A stretch of DNA of 64,000 nt, taken from assembly GCF_015350905.1 (NCBI RefSeq), contig NZ_JADKRZ010000005.1, forward strand, positions 186,001-250,000, in the 5' to 3' direction. The stretch is from Curtobacterium sp. VKM Ac-2865 (GTDB taxonomy: Bacteria; Actinomycetota; Actinomycetes; Actinomycetales; Microbacteriaceae). The position numbers and the translations under genes were made by a program. Numbering within the stretch: position 1 is the first letter of the stretch; each line of letters begins with the position of its first letter. Under the pieces are notes generated by a model. The model had not been told where the DNA came from. It saw only the letters and a list, made by a program, of their open reading frames with translations, and ran no database searches. Positions 1 to 8,329 of this stretch are shown piece after piece.

Positions 1-1103
1 GCGTCCTTCGTCGTCGAGTAGGCCAGGTTGTCGCGGTTGTAGGCGTCGAGCACCTCGGGCTGCATGAGGAACTCGACGAGCTCCTCGGCGCGTTCGACGT
101 TGCCGCTCGCCGTCGGGATCCACAGGCCGAGGTCGATGTTCACGCGGGTCTTGCGGTCGGCGGGGTCGTTCGTCACGGGGAGCGCGAACGTCCCGACCTC
201 GAGCTTGTCGTCGATGAGCGCGATCTGCCCGAGCGCCCACGGGCCCTGCAGGTACATCGCGGCCTTGCCCTTGCCGAACGCCAGGTTGCCGTCGGCGTAG
301 GACCTGGTGGCGTGGTCCGGGTTGAAGAACGTGGAGATGCGCTTCGCCCGCTCCATCGGCACCGCGAGGGTCTTCTCGAACGACACCTCGGAGTCGGGGC
401 CGACGTCCGCGCCGATGGTCTTCATCTTCCGGAAGAAGGCGCCGGGTTCGACCAGGCTGCCGACCGAGTAGTCGAAGAGCCCCTGCCAGAGCGTCCACGT
501 GTCGCGGTCGGTGGCGTAGATCGGCGTGACGCCGTCTTTCTGCAGGGTGGTGCACACGTCGACGAACTCGTTCCACGTCGTGGGGACGGGCAGGTCGTGC
601 TCGGCGAAGATCTTCTTGTTGTAGATCACGCCGGCAGCCGCCAGCGAGTACGGCAGCACGCTCGTCTGGCCCTGGTACGTGGCGTACTGCTGGCCGAGGG
701 TCTTGATGCTGGGGCGTATGCGGTCGGCCGACGGCAGGGAGCCGAGGTCCCGCAGCACGCCGCGCTCGACGTACCGGGCGAGCTCGAGGTTGTCGTTGAA
801 GCAGCCGACGTCGGACGGCTGCCCGCGCACGAACTGCGGGGCGATCGCCGTCGTGCTGTCGTGCACGACCCGGACGCCGGTGTTCTCGCGCTCGAACCGG
901 CGCAGGAGCTTGTCGAAGTAGGCGATGACCTCCTGCTTCTGCTCGTAGAAGCGGATCGTCGTCGCGCCGCCCGAGGCCGCTCCGCCGGGAGCCGCGCACC
1001 CGGCGAGCGCCATCGTGCCGAGGGCGATGCCGCCCGCCGCGCTCGTGAGGAACCCGCGTCGACTGAGTGCGGTCCCGATGGTGCCTGTCCTGCTGCCGGC
1101 CAT
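1..1103 (-). CDS. Sugar ABC transporter substrate-binding lipoprotein (partial, 3' end beyond window)
   Basis: Extracellular solute-binding protein of family 1, expected to capture a sugar outside the membrane for a CUT1-type importer. About 367 residues are visible and the C-terminus runs off the left edge. The N-terminus carries a twin-arginine-like motif (SRRGFLT, residues 14-20), a hydrophobic stretch and a lipobox ending MALAGC with the lipidated Cys at residue 36, so it is probably a Tat-exported lipoprotein. The mature part shows typical family features such as VIYNKKIF, TTWNEF and GKAAMYLQGPWA. The ATG at 1103 is chosen because it gives the complete signal peptide. A perfect LacI-type palindrome lies 38 bases upstream (1141-1156). 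The substrate cannot be told from the sequence. Its permeases should lie to the left. Confidence 0.88.
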   Translation of the reverse strand, partial: MAGSRTGTIGTALSRRGFLTSAAGGIALGTMALAGCAAPGGAASGGATTIRFYEQKQEVIAYFDKLLRRFERENTGVRVVHDSTTAIAPQFVRGQPSDVGCFNDNLELARYVERGVLRDLGSLPSADRIRPSIKTLGQQYATYQGQTSVLPYSLAAAGVIYNKKIFAEHDLPVPTTWNEFVDVCTTLQKDGVTPIYATDRDTWTLWQGLFDYSVGSLVEPGAFFRKMKTIGADVGPDSEVSFEKTLAVPMERAKRISTFFNPDHATRSYADGNLAFGKGKAAMYLQGPWALGQIALIDDKLEVGTFALPVTNDPADRKTRVNIDLGLWIPTASGNVERAEELVEFLMQPEVLDAYNRDNLAYSTTKD

Positions 1104-1140
1104 TGCTGCTCCCTCTGGCGCTCCGTCGCGCTGGACCATC

Positions 1141-1156
1141 TTTACAGCGCTGTAAA
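1141..1156. promoter_or_regulatory. LacI-family operator
   Basis: The perfect 16-base palindrome TTTACAGCGCTGTAAA has the central CG of LacI-family operators. It lies 38 bases upstream of the sugar-binding lipoprotein start, where a repressor would block transcription. No LacI gene sits next to it, so the regulator is elsewhere. Confidence 0.75.
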
Positions 1157-1344
1157 CGCATGTCAACGATGTAACTCGGGCGGGCGTGCAACGGGTCGGG
1201 TGGGGGTGGCGAGCGGTCACGACACCCCGCTCAGGTCTGCCGACGGGTCACAGGCCGTCGGTCGGGGCGTCGCGGAGCGACGACCTCCGACTCCTCGGCG
1301 GGACGCACTCGGGGCGTCGTGACCACTCGCGTGGCCGGCACGGG

Positions 1345-1390
1345 CCGGACTGGAGGCTCGGTGCGGGCTGGCACCGAGCCTCCAGTCCGG
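1345..1390. repeat. Intergenic palindrome, GGAGGCTCGGTGC family, copy 1
   Basis: Two perfect 20-base arms (1345-1364 and 1371-1390, core GGAGGCTCGGTGC) are separated by a 6-base loop. The same core recurs at 6317, 9876, 16008 and 30438. It lies in the 390-base gap between the sugar-binding gene and the DUF3566 gene, which otherwise holds only the LacI operator and the hairpin at 1420. It may act as a bidirectional terminator or a REP/MITE-like element. Confidence 0.8.
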
Positions 1391-1419
1391 CGGGTGGCTG
1401 CGCCGGGCAGTCGAGGGGG

Positions 1420-1460
1420 CAGGAATCGTCGGGTGCGGTCAGGTGACCCGACGATTCCTG
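1420..1460. terminator. Hairpin downstream of DUF3566 gene
   Basis: Perfect 15-base stem (1420-1434 paired with 1446-1460) with an 11-base loop, 34 bases past the stop codon of the minus-strand DUF3566 gene. No clear U-tract follows, which is common in high-GC actinobacteria. Confidence 0.65.
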
Positions 1461-1494
1461 ATCCCTCGGTGAGGGTCTGAGCGTCGTGTCGGGG

Positions 1495-1902
1495 TCAGTC
1501 GTTGGCGAAGCCGACGTTCAGGCCGCCGGTGACCAGCACGCTGAGGTTGTAGAGGATGCTCACCACGGCGCCGAGCACCGTCCCGATGACGACGTCGAGG
1601 ATGCCGAGGACGCTCGCGAACCCGAGCACCTGGCCCAGCGACACCTCGTTCTCGATCGAGTACGCCTTCTGCTGCAGGACGTCCCGCAGCAGGGCATCGA
1701 CCTTGTCGAACACGCCGGTCTGGTCGAGGACCATCCACACCAGCGCCACGGCGACGACGAGCACGATCGCACCGGCCAGGGCGATGAGGAACGACAGCTT
1801 CACCACGGACCAGAAGTCGAGGTACACCAGCCGGAGCCGGACCTGACGGGTGCTGACGGGCTGCTTCGTCTTCTGCTGGAGCTTCTCGGCGACAGTGGTC
1901 AT
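1495..1902 (-). CDS. DUF3566 transmembrane protein
   Basis: Small membrane protein of about 135 residues matching the DUF3566 family. A basic N-terminus leads into the family hallmark VRLRLVYLDFWSVVKLSFL, followed by two hydrophobic segments: roughly residues 33-57, and a C-terminal one with FASVLGILDVVIGTVLGAVVSILYNL. The family ends with a conserved glycine-rich tail (VTGGLNVGF), seen here. Function is unknown; in many actinobacteria the gene lies just after gyrA, but here it stands between a sugar-binding protein and a hydrolase. The start is uncertain: ATG at 1902 (MTTVAEK) is preferred because homologues begin this way, but ATG at 1917 is also in frame and neither has an ideal ribosome binding site. 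Confidence 0.85.
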   Translation of the reverse strand: MTTVAEKLQQKTKQPVSTRQVRLRLVYLDFWSVVKLSFLIALAGAIVLVVAVALVWMVLDQTGVFDKVDALLRDVLQQKAYSIENEVSLGQVLGFASVLGILDVVIGTVLGAVVSILYNLSVLVTGGLNVGFAND

Positions 1903-2038
1903 TGCTCGACTCGTCATCTCCGGCCTCGGTGGGCGCGGGTCGGGGAACGGGGTTCCAGTCTGGGAACGGCGAGCCCACGGCACATCGGTCGCGCGACGGA
2001 CACCCTTCACCGCTGCGGATGACGTGCGGTGCCTGCCG

Positions 2039-2073
2039 GAGGTGCGGCAGCCGTCGCCGGGCTGCCGCACCTC
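2039..2073. terminator. Hairpin terminator after alpha/beta hydrolase
   Basis: A 14-base perfect stem (2039-2052 with 2060-2073) and 7-base loop begin 6 bases after the stop codon of the minus-strand hydrolase gene. Confidence 0.7.
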
Positions 2074-2079
2074 GGGGCG

Positions 2080-2904
2080 TCAGGCGCGGAGCCAGGCCAG
2101 GATGTCGGCGTTGATCGTGTCAGCCTCGGTCGTCGGCATGCCGTGCGGGAAGCCGGGGTAGGCCTTCAGGGTGCCGTTCTGCACGAGCTCGGCCGAGAGC
2201 GGGCCGGCGTCGGCGAACGGCACGATCTGGTCGTCCTCGCCGTGCATGACGAGGGTCGGCACGCTGATCTTCTTGAGGTCCTCGGTGAAGTCGGTCTGCG
2301 AGAACGCGACGATGCCGTCGTAATGGGCCTTCGCGCCGCCCATCATCCCCTGACGCCACCAGTTCTCGATGATCGCCTCCGATGCCTCGACGCCCGGACG
2401 GTTGTAGCCGTAGAACGGTCCGGAGGGCAGCGCCCGGTAGAAGTTCGACCGGTTCGCGGCGAGCTGGGCCTGCAGGTCGTCGAAGACGCTCTTGGGCAGG
2501 CCGCCGGGGTTGGCGTCGGTCTGCACCATGATCGGCGGGACCGCGCTGATCAGGACGGCTCGTGCGACCCGCTCCTCGCCGTACTGGGCGATGTAGTGGG
2601 CGACCTCGCCACCACCGGTCGAGTGACCGATGTGGACGGCGTCGTGGAGGTCGAGGTGTTCCGTCAGCGCCGCGAGGTCGGCGGCGTAGTGGTCCATGTC
2701 GTGCCCGTCCGACGTCTGGCTGGACCGGCCGTGACCACGTCGGTCGTGCGCGATGACGCGGTACCCCTGGGCCAGGAAGAACAGCATCTGGGTGTCCCAG
2801 TCGTCGGCGGACAGCGGCCAGCCGTGGCTGAAGACGATGGGCTGCCCCGAGCCCCAGTCCTTGAAGAAGATGTCGGTGCCGTCGGTCGTGGTGATCGTTC
2901 CCAT
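2080..2904 (-). CDS. Alpha/beta hydrolase, non-heme chloroperoxidase/arylesterase type
   Basis: A 274-residue cytoplasmic alpha/beta-hydrolase fold enzyme. The oxyanion motif [11 protein letters not shown], the nucleophile elbow GHSTGGGE (Ser95), the acid region [11 protein letters not shown] and the late His in GFPHGMP give a complete catalytic triad. HSTGGGEV and the length fit the cofactor-free haloperoxidase/arylesterase group, whose natural reaction is usually ester hydrolysis or perhydrolysis. The ATG at 2904 has a strong AAAGGAG site 6 bases upstream. It is monocistronic, followed by a hairpin at 2039-2073. The longer reading frame running upstream to 3255 has no ribosome binding site and crosses the xylanase promoter region. 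No signal peptide. Confidence 0.9.
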   Translation of the reverse strand: MGTITTTDGTDIFFKDWGSGQPIVFSHGWPLSADDWDTQMLFFLAQGYRVIAHDRRGHGRSSQTSDGHDMDHYAADLAALTEHLDLHDAVHIGHSTGGGEVAHYIAQYGEERVARAVLISAVPPIMVQTDANPGGLPKSVFDDLQAQLAANRSNFYRALPSGPFYGYNRPGVEASEAIIENWWRQGMMGGAKAHYDGIVAFSQTDFTEDLKKISVPTLVMHGEDDQIVPFADAGPLSAELVQNGTLKAYPGFPHGMPTTEADTINADILAWLRA

Positions 2905-3028
2905 GAGAGCTCCTTTGTGTGCGACGCCGCCAGTACTGGCGACTCCGGGTGGGAGGAGGCCTGGCGACGGTGGCTGCTCGCCGGGTCTGCCCTCAGTGTG
3001 GCGACCCTTGGAGCCGTCGACGGGAAAG

Positions 3029-3068
3029 TTGACACATTGTTCACGAAAGGGCAGCCCGATGCTATGTT
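3029..3068 (+). promoter_or_regulatory. Probable promoter of the xylanase gene
   Basis: An extended -10 box TGCTATGTT (3060-3068) lies 44 bases upstream of the xylanase ATG in a locally AT-richer stretch. A full TTGACA at 3029-3034 is too far away (28 bases) to be its -35; the properly spaced hexamer TTCACG (3040-3045) is weak, so an activator or extended -10 use is likely. Confidence 0.4.
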
Positions 3069-3112
3069 GGCGCGCACAACAAAACCCGGACGACGACGTC
3101 GGAGGACGCGCG

Positions 3113-4339
3113 ATGACGCACGGAACAGACCACCGCACCGGAACGACGACCCTCACGGTGGTGGACGGGAACGGCGCCCCGGTCCCCGGCACTGACGTCA
3201 CCGTCGAGCAGACCCGCCATGCCTTCTCCTTCGGCAACATCGGGTTCGACTTCATCGGGCTCGCGAACGGGGAGCCTGGCGTCGGCGACGACCACCTCGC
3301 CGACCTCTACGCCGACGTGTTCAACGTGGCGACGCTGCCGTTCTACTGGGGTCGGTTCGAGCCGGAGCGCGGGCACCCGGACACCGCGCGGCTGCTGACC
3401 ACGGCGCAGTGGTTCCGCGACCGCGGCGTCGCCCTCAAGGGGCACCCGCTCGTCTGGCACACCGTGCAGCCCGACTGGCTGCTCGGCCTGCCGCTGGACG
3501 AGGTCGAGGAACTGCAGCGCGCACGCATCCGCCGCGAGGTCAGCGAGTTCGCCGGCCTCATCGACACCTGGGACGCGATCAACGAGGTCGTGATCATGCC
3601 CGTGTTCGACAACGGCGACAACGCGATCACCCCGCTCGCCCGGGCTCGAGGCCGAATCCCGATGATCCGGATGGCGTTCGAGGAGGCCCGCGCAGCGAAC
3701 CCGCACGCCACGCTCCTGCTGAACGACTTCGACCTGTCGAGCGCGTACGAGTGCCTGATCGAGGGCGTCCTCGAAGCCGGTGTGCAGCTCGACGCCATCG
3801 GGCTGCAGACCCACATGCACCAGGGCTACTGGGGCGAGGACACGATGCTCGCGATGGTCGACCGGTTCGCTCGCTACGGCCTGCCGCTGCACCTGACCGA
3901 GACGTCGCTCGTGTCGGGCGACCTCATGCCCGCGCACATCGTCGACCTCAACGACCACCAGGTCGAGTCGTGGCCGTCCACACCGGAAGGTCAGGCGCGG
4001 CAGGCGGACGACGTCGAGCGGCACTACCGGAGCCTCGTGGGGCACCCGTCCGTCGAGGCGATCACGTACTGGGGGATCACCGACGCCGACGCGTGGCTCG
4101 GCGCCCCGATCGGGCTCGTCCGCGCCGACGGCACGCCGAAGCCCGCGTACGACGCGCTGCGCCGCCTGGTGAAGGAGGAGTGGTGGCTCGCTCCCACCAC
4201 GGTGCGCACCGACGAGCGGGGCCAGGTGCAGGTGCGCGGGTTCCGGGGGGAGTACCGCGTCGAGGTGCGTGGGGCGGCGACCGCGTTCACCATCGGTGAC
4301 GAGCAATCCGAGGTGCGGGTGAATCAACAGAGGGGATGA
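3113..4339 (+). CDS. Endo-1,4-beta-xylanase, GH10, apparently cytoplasmic
   Basis: A 408-residue glycoside hydrolase of family 10 cutting beta-1,4-xylan or xylo-oligosaccharides with retention. A short N-terminal beta region (residues 10-45, [19 protein letters not shown]) precedes the barrel. Family motifs include KGHPLVWH, the acid/base Glu158 in [21 protein letters not shown] and the nucleophile Glu263 in HLTETS; the [10 protein letters not shown] motif near the end is also present. No signal peptide or anchor is visible, so it probably acts on imported xylo-oligosaccharides. The ATG at 3113 has GGAGGA 8 bases upstream. The TGA stop lies inside the 3' end of the convergent tRNA-Gly gene, overlapping it by 9 bases. 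Confidence 0.93.
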   Translation: MTHGTDHRTGTTTLTVVDGNGAPVPGTDVTVEQTRHAFSFGNIGFDFIGLANGEPGVGDDHLADLYADVFNVATLPFYWGRFEPERGHPDTARLLTTAQWFRDRGVALKGHPLVWHTVQPDWLLGLPLDEVEELQRARIRREVSEFAGLIDTWDAINEVVIMPVFDNGDNAITPLARARGRIPMIRMAFEEARAANPHATLLLNDFDLSSAYECLIEGVLEAGVQLDAIGLQTHMHQGYWGEDTMLAMVDRFARYGLPLHLTETSLVSGDLMPAHIVDLNDHQVESWPSTPEGQARQADDVERHYRSLVGHPSVEAITYWGITDADAWLGAPIGLVRADGTPKPAYDALRRLVKEEWWLAPTTVRTDERGQVQVRGFRGEYRVEVRGAATAFTIGDEQSEVRVNQQRG

Positions 4340-4401
4340 CGGGAATCGAACCCGCGTAGCCAGTTTGGAAGACTGGGGCTCTACCATTGAGCTACATCCC
4401 C
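4331..4401 (-). tRNA. tRNA-Gly (anticodon TCC)
   Basis: Cloverleaf on the minus strand: acceptor GGGGATG pairs perfectly with CATCCCC, the anticodon stem CAGTC loop CTTCCAA carries TCC (reads GGA), and the T-arm is GCGGG-TTCGATT-CCCGT. CCA is not encoded. The 3' end overlaps the end of the xylanase gene by 9 bases. Confidence 0.97.
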
Positions 4402-4450
4402 GCGCCTGCGCACGAGGCGCAGCCCCACCACTGTAGCGGACGAACGGCAC

Positions 4451-4807
4451 GTGAGCGGACGACCAACACCGAAGCGGACGGCTCCCGCCAGCGTGGTCGT
4501 GCTCCCGCCGGACGAGGCCTCGCAGCGCACGATCCGCCGCTCCCGGGTCCTCTCCTACGCCCTCGTCGTGCTCGCCGCGGTCGTGCTCTCGCTGCGCCCG
4601 GAGGTCCTCGGCGACCCGCAGGCCCAGCCGTGGCACGCGCTCCTGCACGTGTGGCGGATCGTGCTCGGCCTGGTGCTGGCGCTCGCCGCACTCGCCGTGC
4701 AGATCGTCGTCGGCGTGCAGTGGCGGAAGGGGCTCGCGGCTGTGGAGGACGACGAGCTTCCCACAGGCCGCGCGGCTCCCGGGGACGGCGCAGCACATCC
4801 CCGCTAG
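4451..4807 (+). CDS. Small two-helix membrane protein, unknown function
   Basis: A 118-residue protein starting with GTG. A basic cytoplasmic N-terminus (residues 1-32) is followed by two hydrophobic segments, about 33-49 (VLSYALVVLAAVVLSL) and 68-88 (RIVLGLVLALAALAVQIVV), then a short acidic tail. I do not recognise a named family. It is divergent from tRNA-Gly and ends 57 bases before tRNA-Pro. Coding is supported by frame length and by clean membrane segments, but no clear ribosome binding site is seen. Confidence 0.7.
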   Translation: MSGRPTPKRTAPASVVVLPPDEASQRTIRRSRVLSYALVVLAAVVLSLRPEVLGDPQAQPWHALLHVWRIVLGLVLALAALAVQIVVGVQWRKGLAAVEDDELPTGRAAPGDGAAHPR

Positions 4808-4864
4808 ACTCATCGGCGTCGCATGCGCCCTACCGGTGTGCGCGAGCACCCTGGCCCAGTCAAA

Positions 4865-4941
4865 CGGGGCGTAGCTCAGCTTGGTAGAGCGCCCGCTTTG
4901 GGAGCGGGAGGTCGCAGGTTCAACTCCTGTCGCCCCGACCA
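4865..4941 (+). tRNA. tRNA-Pro (anticodon TGG)
   Basis: Acceptor CGGGGCG pairs perfectly with CGCCCCG, the anticodon stem CCCGC with loop TTTGGGA carries TGG (reads CCA), the T-arm is GCAGG-TTCAACT-CCTGT, and a 3' CCA is encoded. It lies 35 bases upstream of the trigger factor gene. Confidence 0.97.
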
Positions 4942-4976
4942 GGACACACCACCGCCAACCATCAGGAGAATCCCCC

Positions 4977-6284
4977 TTGGCCAACAGCACCGTCGACAAG
5001 GTGAGCGAGACCCGCGTCAAGCTCACGGTGAACGTGACGCCGGAAGAGCTCAAGCCGAGCCTCGACCACGCCTACAAGCACATCGCCGAGCAGATCAACA
5101 TCCCCGGCTTCCGCAAGGGCAAGGTCCCGCCGGCGATCGTCGACCAGCGTGTCGGCCGCGGCGAGGTCCTGAACCACGCCGTCGGCGACGCGATCGACAC
5201 CTTCTACCGCCAGGCGGTCGAAGAGCAGGAGCTGCGCATCCTCGGCCGTGCCGAGGCCGACGTCGCCGAGCTCCCGAACGTCAACGACTTCACCGGTGAC
5301 CTCGTCCTCACCTTCGAGGTGGACGTCCGTCCCGAGTTCGACCTCCCCGACTACTCCTCGTACGAGCTGACCGTCGACGCGGTCGAGGTCTCCGACGACG
5401 AGATCGACGAAGAGCTGCAGAACCTCCGCACGCGCTTCGGCACCCTCGTCACGGTCGACCGTCCGGCCACGACCGGCGACTTCGCCCAGATCGACCTCAC
5501 CGCCACCATCGGTGACGACGAGGTCGACTCGGCCACCGGCGTCTCCTACGAGCTCGGCTCGGGCGACCTGCTCGAGGGCATCGACGAGGCCCTCGAGTCC
5601 CTCACCGCCGGCGAGTCCACCACCTTCGAGTCGAAGCTCGTCGGTGGGGACCGCGAGGGCGAGACCGCTCAGATCGCCGTGACGGTCACCGCCGTCAAGG
5701 AGCGCGAGCTGCCCGAGGCCGACGACGAGTTCGCTCAGATCGCCAGCCAGTTCGACACCATCGACGAGCTCAAGGCGGACCTGAAGGAGCAGATCGCGAA
5801 GTCGAAGACCTTCGGTCAGGGCTCCGCGGCGCGCGACCAGCTCGTCGAGAAGCTGCTCGAGGACGTCAACATCCCGATCTCCGAGAAGCTCATCGAGGAC
5901 GAGGTCCACCGTCACCTCGAGCAGGAGAACCGCCTCGAGGACGACGAGCACCGGAAAGAGGTCGCCGAGTCCAGCGAGACCGCCTTCCGCTCGCAGATCC
6001 TGCTCGACTCCATCGCGGAGAAGGAGCAGATCCAGGTCTCCCAGGAAGAACTCACGCAGTACCTCATCCAGGCCGCCGCGCAGTACGGCATGGAGCCCGG
6101 CGAGTTCATCAAGGTGATCGACCAGAACGGGCAGATCCCCGGCATGGTCGGCGAGGTCGCTCGTTCCAAGGCCGTCGCCACCGTCCTCGCGCAGGTCACG
6201 GTGAAGGACTCCAACGGCGAGCCCGTCGACCTGTCCGCGTTCACCGCGGGCGTCGCCGAGCCGACCACGGTCGACGCCGAGTAG
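4977..6284 (+). CDS. tig: Trigger factor (ribosome-associated chaperone / prolyl isomerase)
   Basis: A 435-residue trigger factor, which binds the ribosome exit tunnel and folds nascent chains. The N-terminal ribosome-binding domain carries the signature GFRKGKVP (residues 44-51). The FKBP-type PPIase domain covers about 150-245, with [11 protein letters not shown] and a [16 protein letters not shown] stretch. A helical C-terminal domain follows to an acidic end. The start is TTG at 4977 (MANSTVDKV), preceded by AGGAG about 9 bases upstream; an in-frame extension to 4881 would run through tRNA-Pro and is rejected. The gene stands alone here; a palindrome at 6317-6348 ends it and also ends the convergent permease gene. 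Confidence 0.97.
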   Translation: MANSTVDKVSETRVKLTVNVTPEELKPSLDHAYKHIAEQINIPGFRKGKVPPAIVDQRVGRGEVLNHAVGDAIDTFYRQAVEEQELRILGRAEADVAELPNVNDFTGDLVLTFEVDVRPEFDLPDYSSYELTVDAVEVSDDEIDEELQNLRTRFGTLVTVDRPATTGDFAQIDLTATIGDDEVDSATGVSYELGSGDLLEGIDEALESLTAGESTTFESKLVGGDREGETAQIAVTVTAVKERELPEADDEFAQIASQFDTIDELKADLKEQIAKSKTFGQGSAARDQLVEKLLEDVNIPISEKLIEDEVHRHLEQENRLEDDEHRKEVAESSETAFRSQILLDSIAEKEQIQVSQEELTQYLIQAAAQYGMEPGEFIKVIDQNGQIPGMVGEVARSKAVATVLAQVTVKDSNGEPVDLSAFTAGVAEPTTVDAE

Positions 6285-6316
6285 TCCGCCGCTCGACGCG
6301 ACCAGCGTCATCGACA

Positions 6317-6348
6317 GGAGGCGCGGTGCCAGCTGGCACCGCGCCTCC
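6317..6348. repeat. Intergenic palindrome, GGAGGCGCGGTGCC, copy 2 (bidirectional terminator position)
   Basis: A 14-base perfect stem (6317-6330 and 6335-6348) around AGCT, between the convergent tig and permease genes. It shares the GGAGGCNCGGTGC core with the four other copies. Confidence 0.8.
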
Positions 6349-6368
6349 CGTCCGTCACCCAGGGGGTG

Positions 6369-7253
6369 CTACCCCTTCACGGCACCGGCCGTCATGCCCG
6401 TGACCAGGCGGCGCTGCACGATGAGGAAGAAGACGACGACGGGCAGCGAGAACAGCACGCTCGCGGCCATCAGCCCGCCGAAGTCCGTCCCCTTGTTCGT
6501 CGAGAAGCCCGCCAGCCACACCGGCAGCGTGTACATCCCCTGGTCCTTGAGCATCACGTACGCCGTCAGGTAGTCGTTCCACGCCGCGATGAACGCGAAG
6601 ACGCTCGTGGCGATGACCCCTGGCATGACGAGCGGCAACAGCACGCTCCACATGATCCGGAAGGTCCCGGCGCCGTCGGTCTTCGCCGCCTCCTCGATCT
6701 CGATCGGGACCGCGACGAAGAACCCGCGCATCACCCAGATCGAGAACGGCAGCACGCTCGCGACGTACGCCAGGATCAGCCCGAGGTAGCTGTTGAGCAG
6801 CCCGAGCGACTGGAACGACAGGAACAGCGGGATGAGCAGCGCACCGGACGGGATCATCTGCACGAACAGGATCCCGACCAGGATCGCCCGGCGCCCGCGG
6901 AACCGGAAGCGCGAGAGGGCCGCCGACGCCAGGAACCCGACGACGATCGACAGCAGCACGGCCGCCACCACGACGATCGCCGAGTTGCGGAGGTACCCGA
7001 GGAAGTTCTCCTGCGTCAGTGCGCGGGTGAAGTTCTCGATCGTCGGGTGCAGCGGGAACCAGATCGGGGTCATCGTGGTGACCTCGTCCGCCGGCTTGAA
7101 CGCCGTGTTCACCATCCAGTAGATCGGGAAGACCCACACCAGGCAGAACAGCACCGCCAGGGTGTTGGCGAGCACCCGCGGGCGCTGCTTCCGCCGCCGG
7201 ACGACGGGCCGCGCCACAGAACCGACTGCTGGACGCACTTCGGTGTCGGTCAC
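6369..7253 (-). CDS. Sugar ABC transporter permease, MalG type
   Basis: A 294-residue inner-membrane permease of the CUT1 family. Six hydrophobic segments are visible, and the coupling motif EEAAKTDGAGTFRIMWSVLLPLVMPG matches the EAA loop of binding-protein-dependent permeases. The C-terminus ends GMTAGAVKG, typical of MalG homologues. The GTG at 7253 overlaps the stop of the upstream permease as GTGA, so the two are translationally coupled. No ATPase gene is in the operon, as usual for actinobacterial sugar importers that share an MsiK-type ATPase encoded elsewhere. Substrate unknown. Confidence 0.92.
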   Translation of the reverse strand: MTDTEVRPAVGSVARPVVRRRKQRPRVLANTLAVLFCLVWVFPIYWMVNTAFKPADEVTTMTPIWFPLHPTIENFTRALTQENFLGYLRNSAIVVVAAVLLSIVVGFLASAALSRFRFRGRRAILVGILFVQMIPSGALLIPLFLSFQSLGLLNSYLGLILAYVASVLPFSIWVMRGFFVAVPIEIEEAAKTDGAGTFRIMWSVLLPLVMPGVIATSVFAFIAAWNDYLTAYVMLKDQGMYTLPVWLAGFSTNKGTDFGGLMAASVLFSLPVVVFFLIVQRRLVTGMTAGAVKG

Positions 7254-8326
7254 AGGTCTTCCTCCCCGCTCCGGACGAGCCGGCGGATGTAGTAGCTGGA
7301 GAGCACGCCGAGGATGACGGTCGAGATGACCGCGATCGCCGCGCCCTGCCCGTAGGCGTTGGAGACGAACGACTTCACGAAGGTCCAGATGCCGAGCGTC
7401 AGGGTGGCGTCCTCTGGGCCGCCGCGGGTGAGCAACCAGATCTGGTTGAACACGTTGAAGTCCCAGATCACGGACAGGATCGTCACCAGGAGCAGGGTGG
7501 GCGCGAGCGCGGGCAGCGTGATCGCCCGGTACATCGCCCACGTGGTGGCGCCGTCGAGCGAGCCGGCCTCGTAGTACTCCGGCGCGATCTGCGACTGGGC
7601 GGCGTACAGCGTCAGCGCGACGAAGGGCACCGCCTGCCAGATCACGAGCGTCAACACGATCGTGTAGGCCTGGGCCGGGTGCGACGCCCAGTTGTCCTGC
7701 GTGTGGTCGCCGAACACCCGCATCTGCGTGACGACCCAGTTGAGCACGCCGTAGAAGGGCTGGAACAGCCACTGCCAGACCAGGCTCGACGCCACGTTCG
7801 GCATCGCCCAGGCCAGCACGAGCACCACGCTGACGACCGTGCGCATCACGACACCGAGCCGCGTGAGCAGCTGCGACACCGCCATCCCGATCAGCAGCGT
7901 GCCGAGCACCATCGCCGCGGTGACGACGATCGTGCGCAGGATGACCGGCCAGAAGCTCGCGTCCGTGAGCACGTTCGTGTAGTTCGTGACCCCGGCGAAG
8001 CCCGCCTGCCCGGTGAAGATCGCGCGCAGGCCGTACTCCTGGAAGGAGATGACGACGAGCCGGACCAGCGGGTAGACGACGAGTGCGAGCAGGATCACGG
8101 CGGCTGGGGCCAGGAGCACCAGCGGTGCCCGCGACGCCGTGACCGGACGCCGCCGGCCGGAGCGCGAGCGACCCAGTCGACCCGAGCGCCCCGGACGACC
8201 GGGACGCCCGGGACGCCCACCGCCCGGACCGGCAGCGGGACCGGCGGCGGCAGCACCACCGGCGTCAGCGCCGGCGACCGGCCCGGCAGCTGCCGGACCG
8301 GTCGTCGTGTCAGCGGTCGAGGTCAT
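7250..8326 (-). CDS. Sugar ABC transporter permease, MalF type
   Basis: A 358-residue membrane permease partnering the MalG-type protein downstream. The first 60 residues are an unusual low-complexity Ala/Gly/Pro/Arg tail ending in GRPGRPGRPGR; the DNA there carries a short-unit tandem repeat. Hydrophobic segments begin at about residue 69 (APLVLLAPAAVILLALVV), and the EAA-type loop is EYYEAGSLDGATTWAMYRAITLPALAP. The ATG at 8326 lies 3 bases after the stop of the binding-protein gene. The basic tail is probably cytoplasmic and is not conserved in the family. Confidence 0.92.
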   Translation of the reverse strand: MTSTADTTTGPAAAGPVAGADAGGAAAAGPAAGPGGGRPGRPGRPGRSGRLGRSRSGRRRPVTASRAPLVLLAPAAVILLALVVYPLVRLVVISFQEYGLRAIFTGQAGFAGVTNYTNVLTDASFWPVILRTIVVTAAMVLGTLLIGMAVSQLLTRLGVVMRTVVSVVLVLAWAMPNVASSLVWQWLFQPFYGVLNWVVTQMRVFGDHTQDNWASHPAQAYTIVLTLVIWQAVPFVALTLYAAQSQIAPEYYEAGSLDGATTWAMYRAITLPALAPTLLLVTILSVIWDFNVFNQIWLLTRGGPEDATLTLGIWTFVKSFVSNAYGQGAAIAVISTVILGVLSSYYIRRLVRSGEEDL

Positions 8327-8329
8327 CGA

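Noticed and set aside
1104..1494. Hidden gene in the longest gap
   Set aside because: Frames here are short, lack ribosome binding sites and cross two strong palindromes and an operator.
4881..4976. Upstream extension of trigger factor
   Set aside because: It would translate through tRNA-Pro; TTG 4977 gives the normal protein start.
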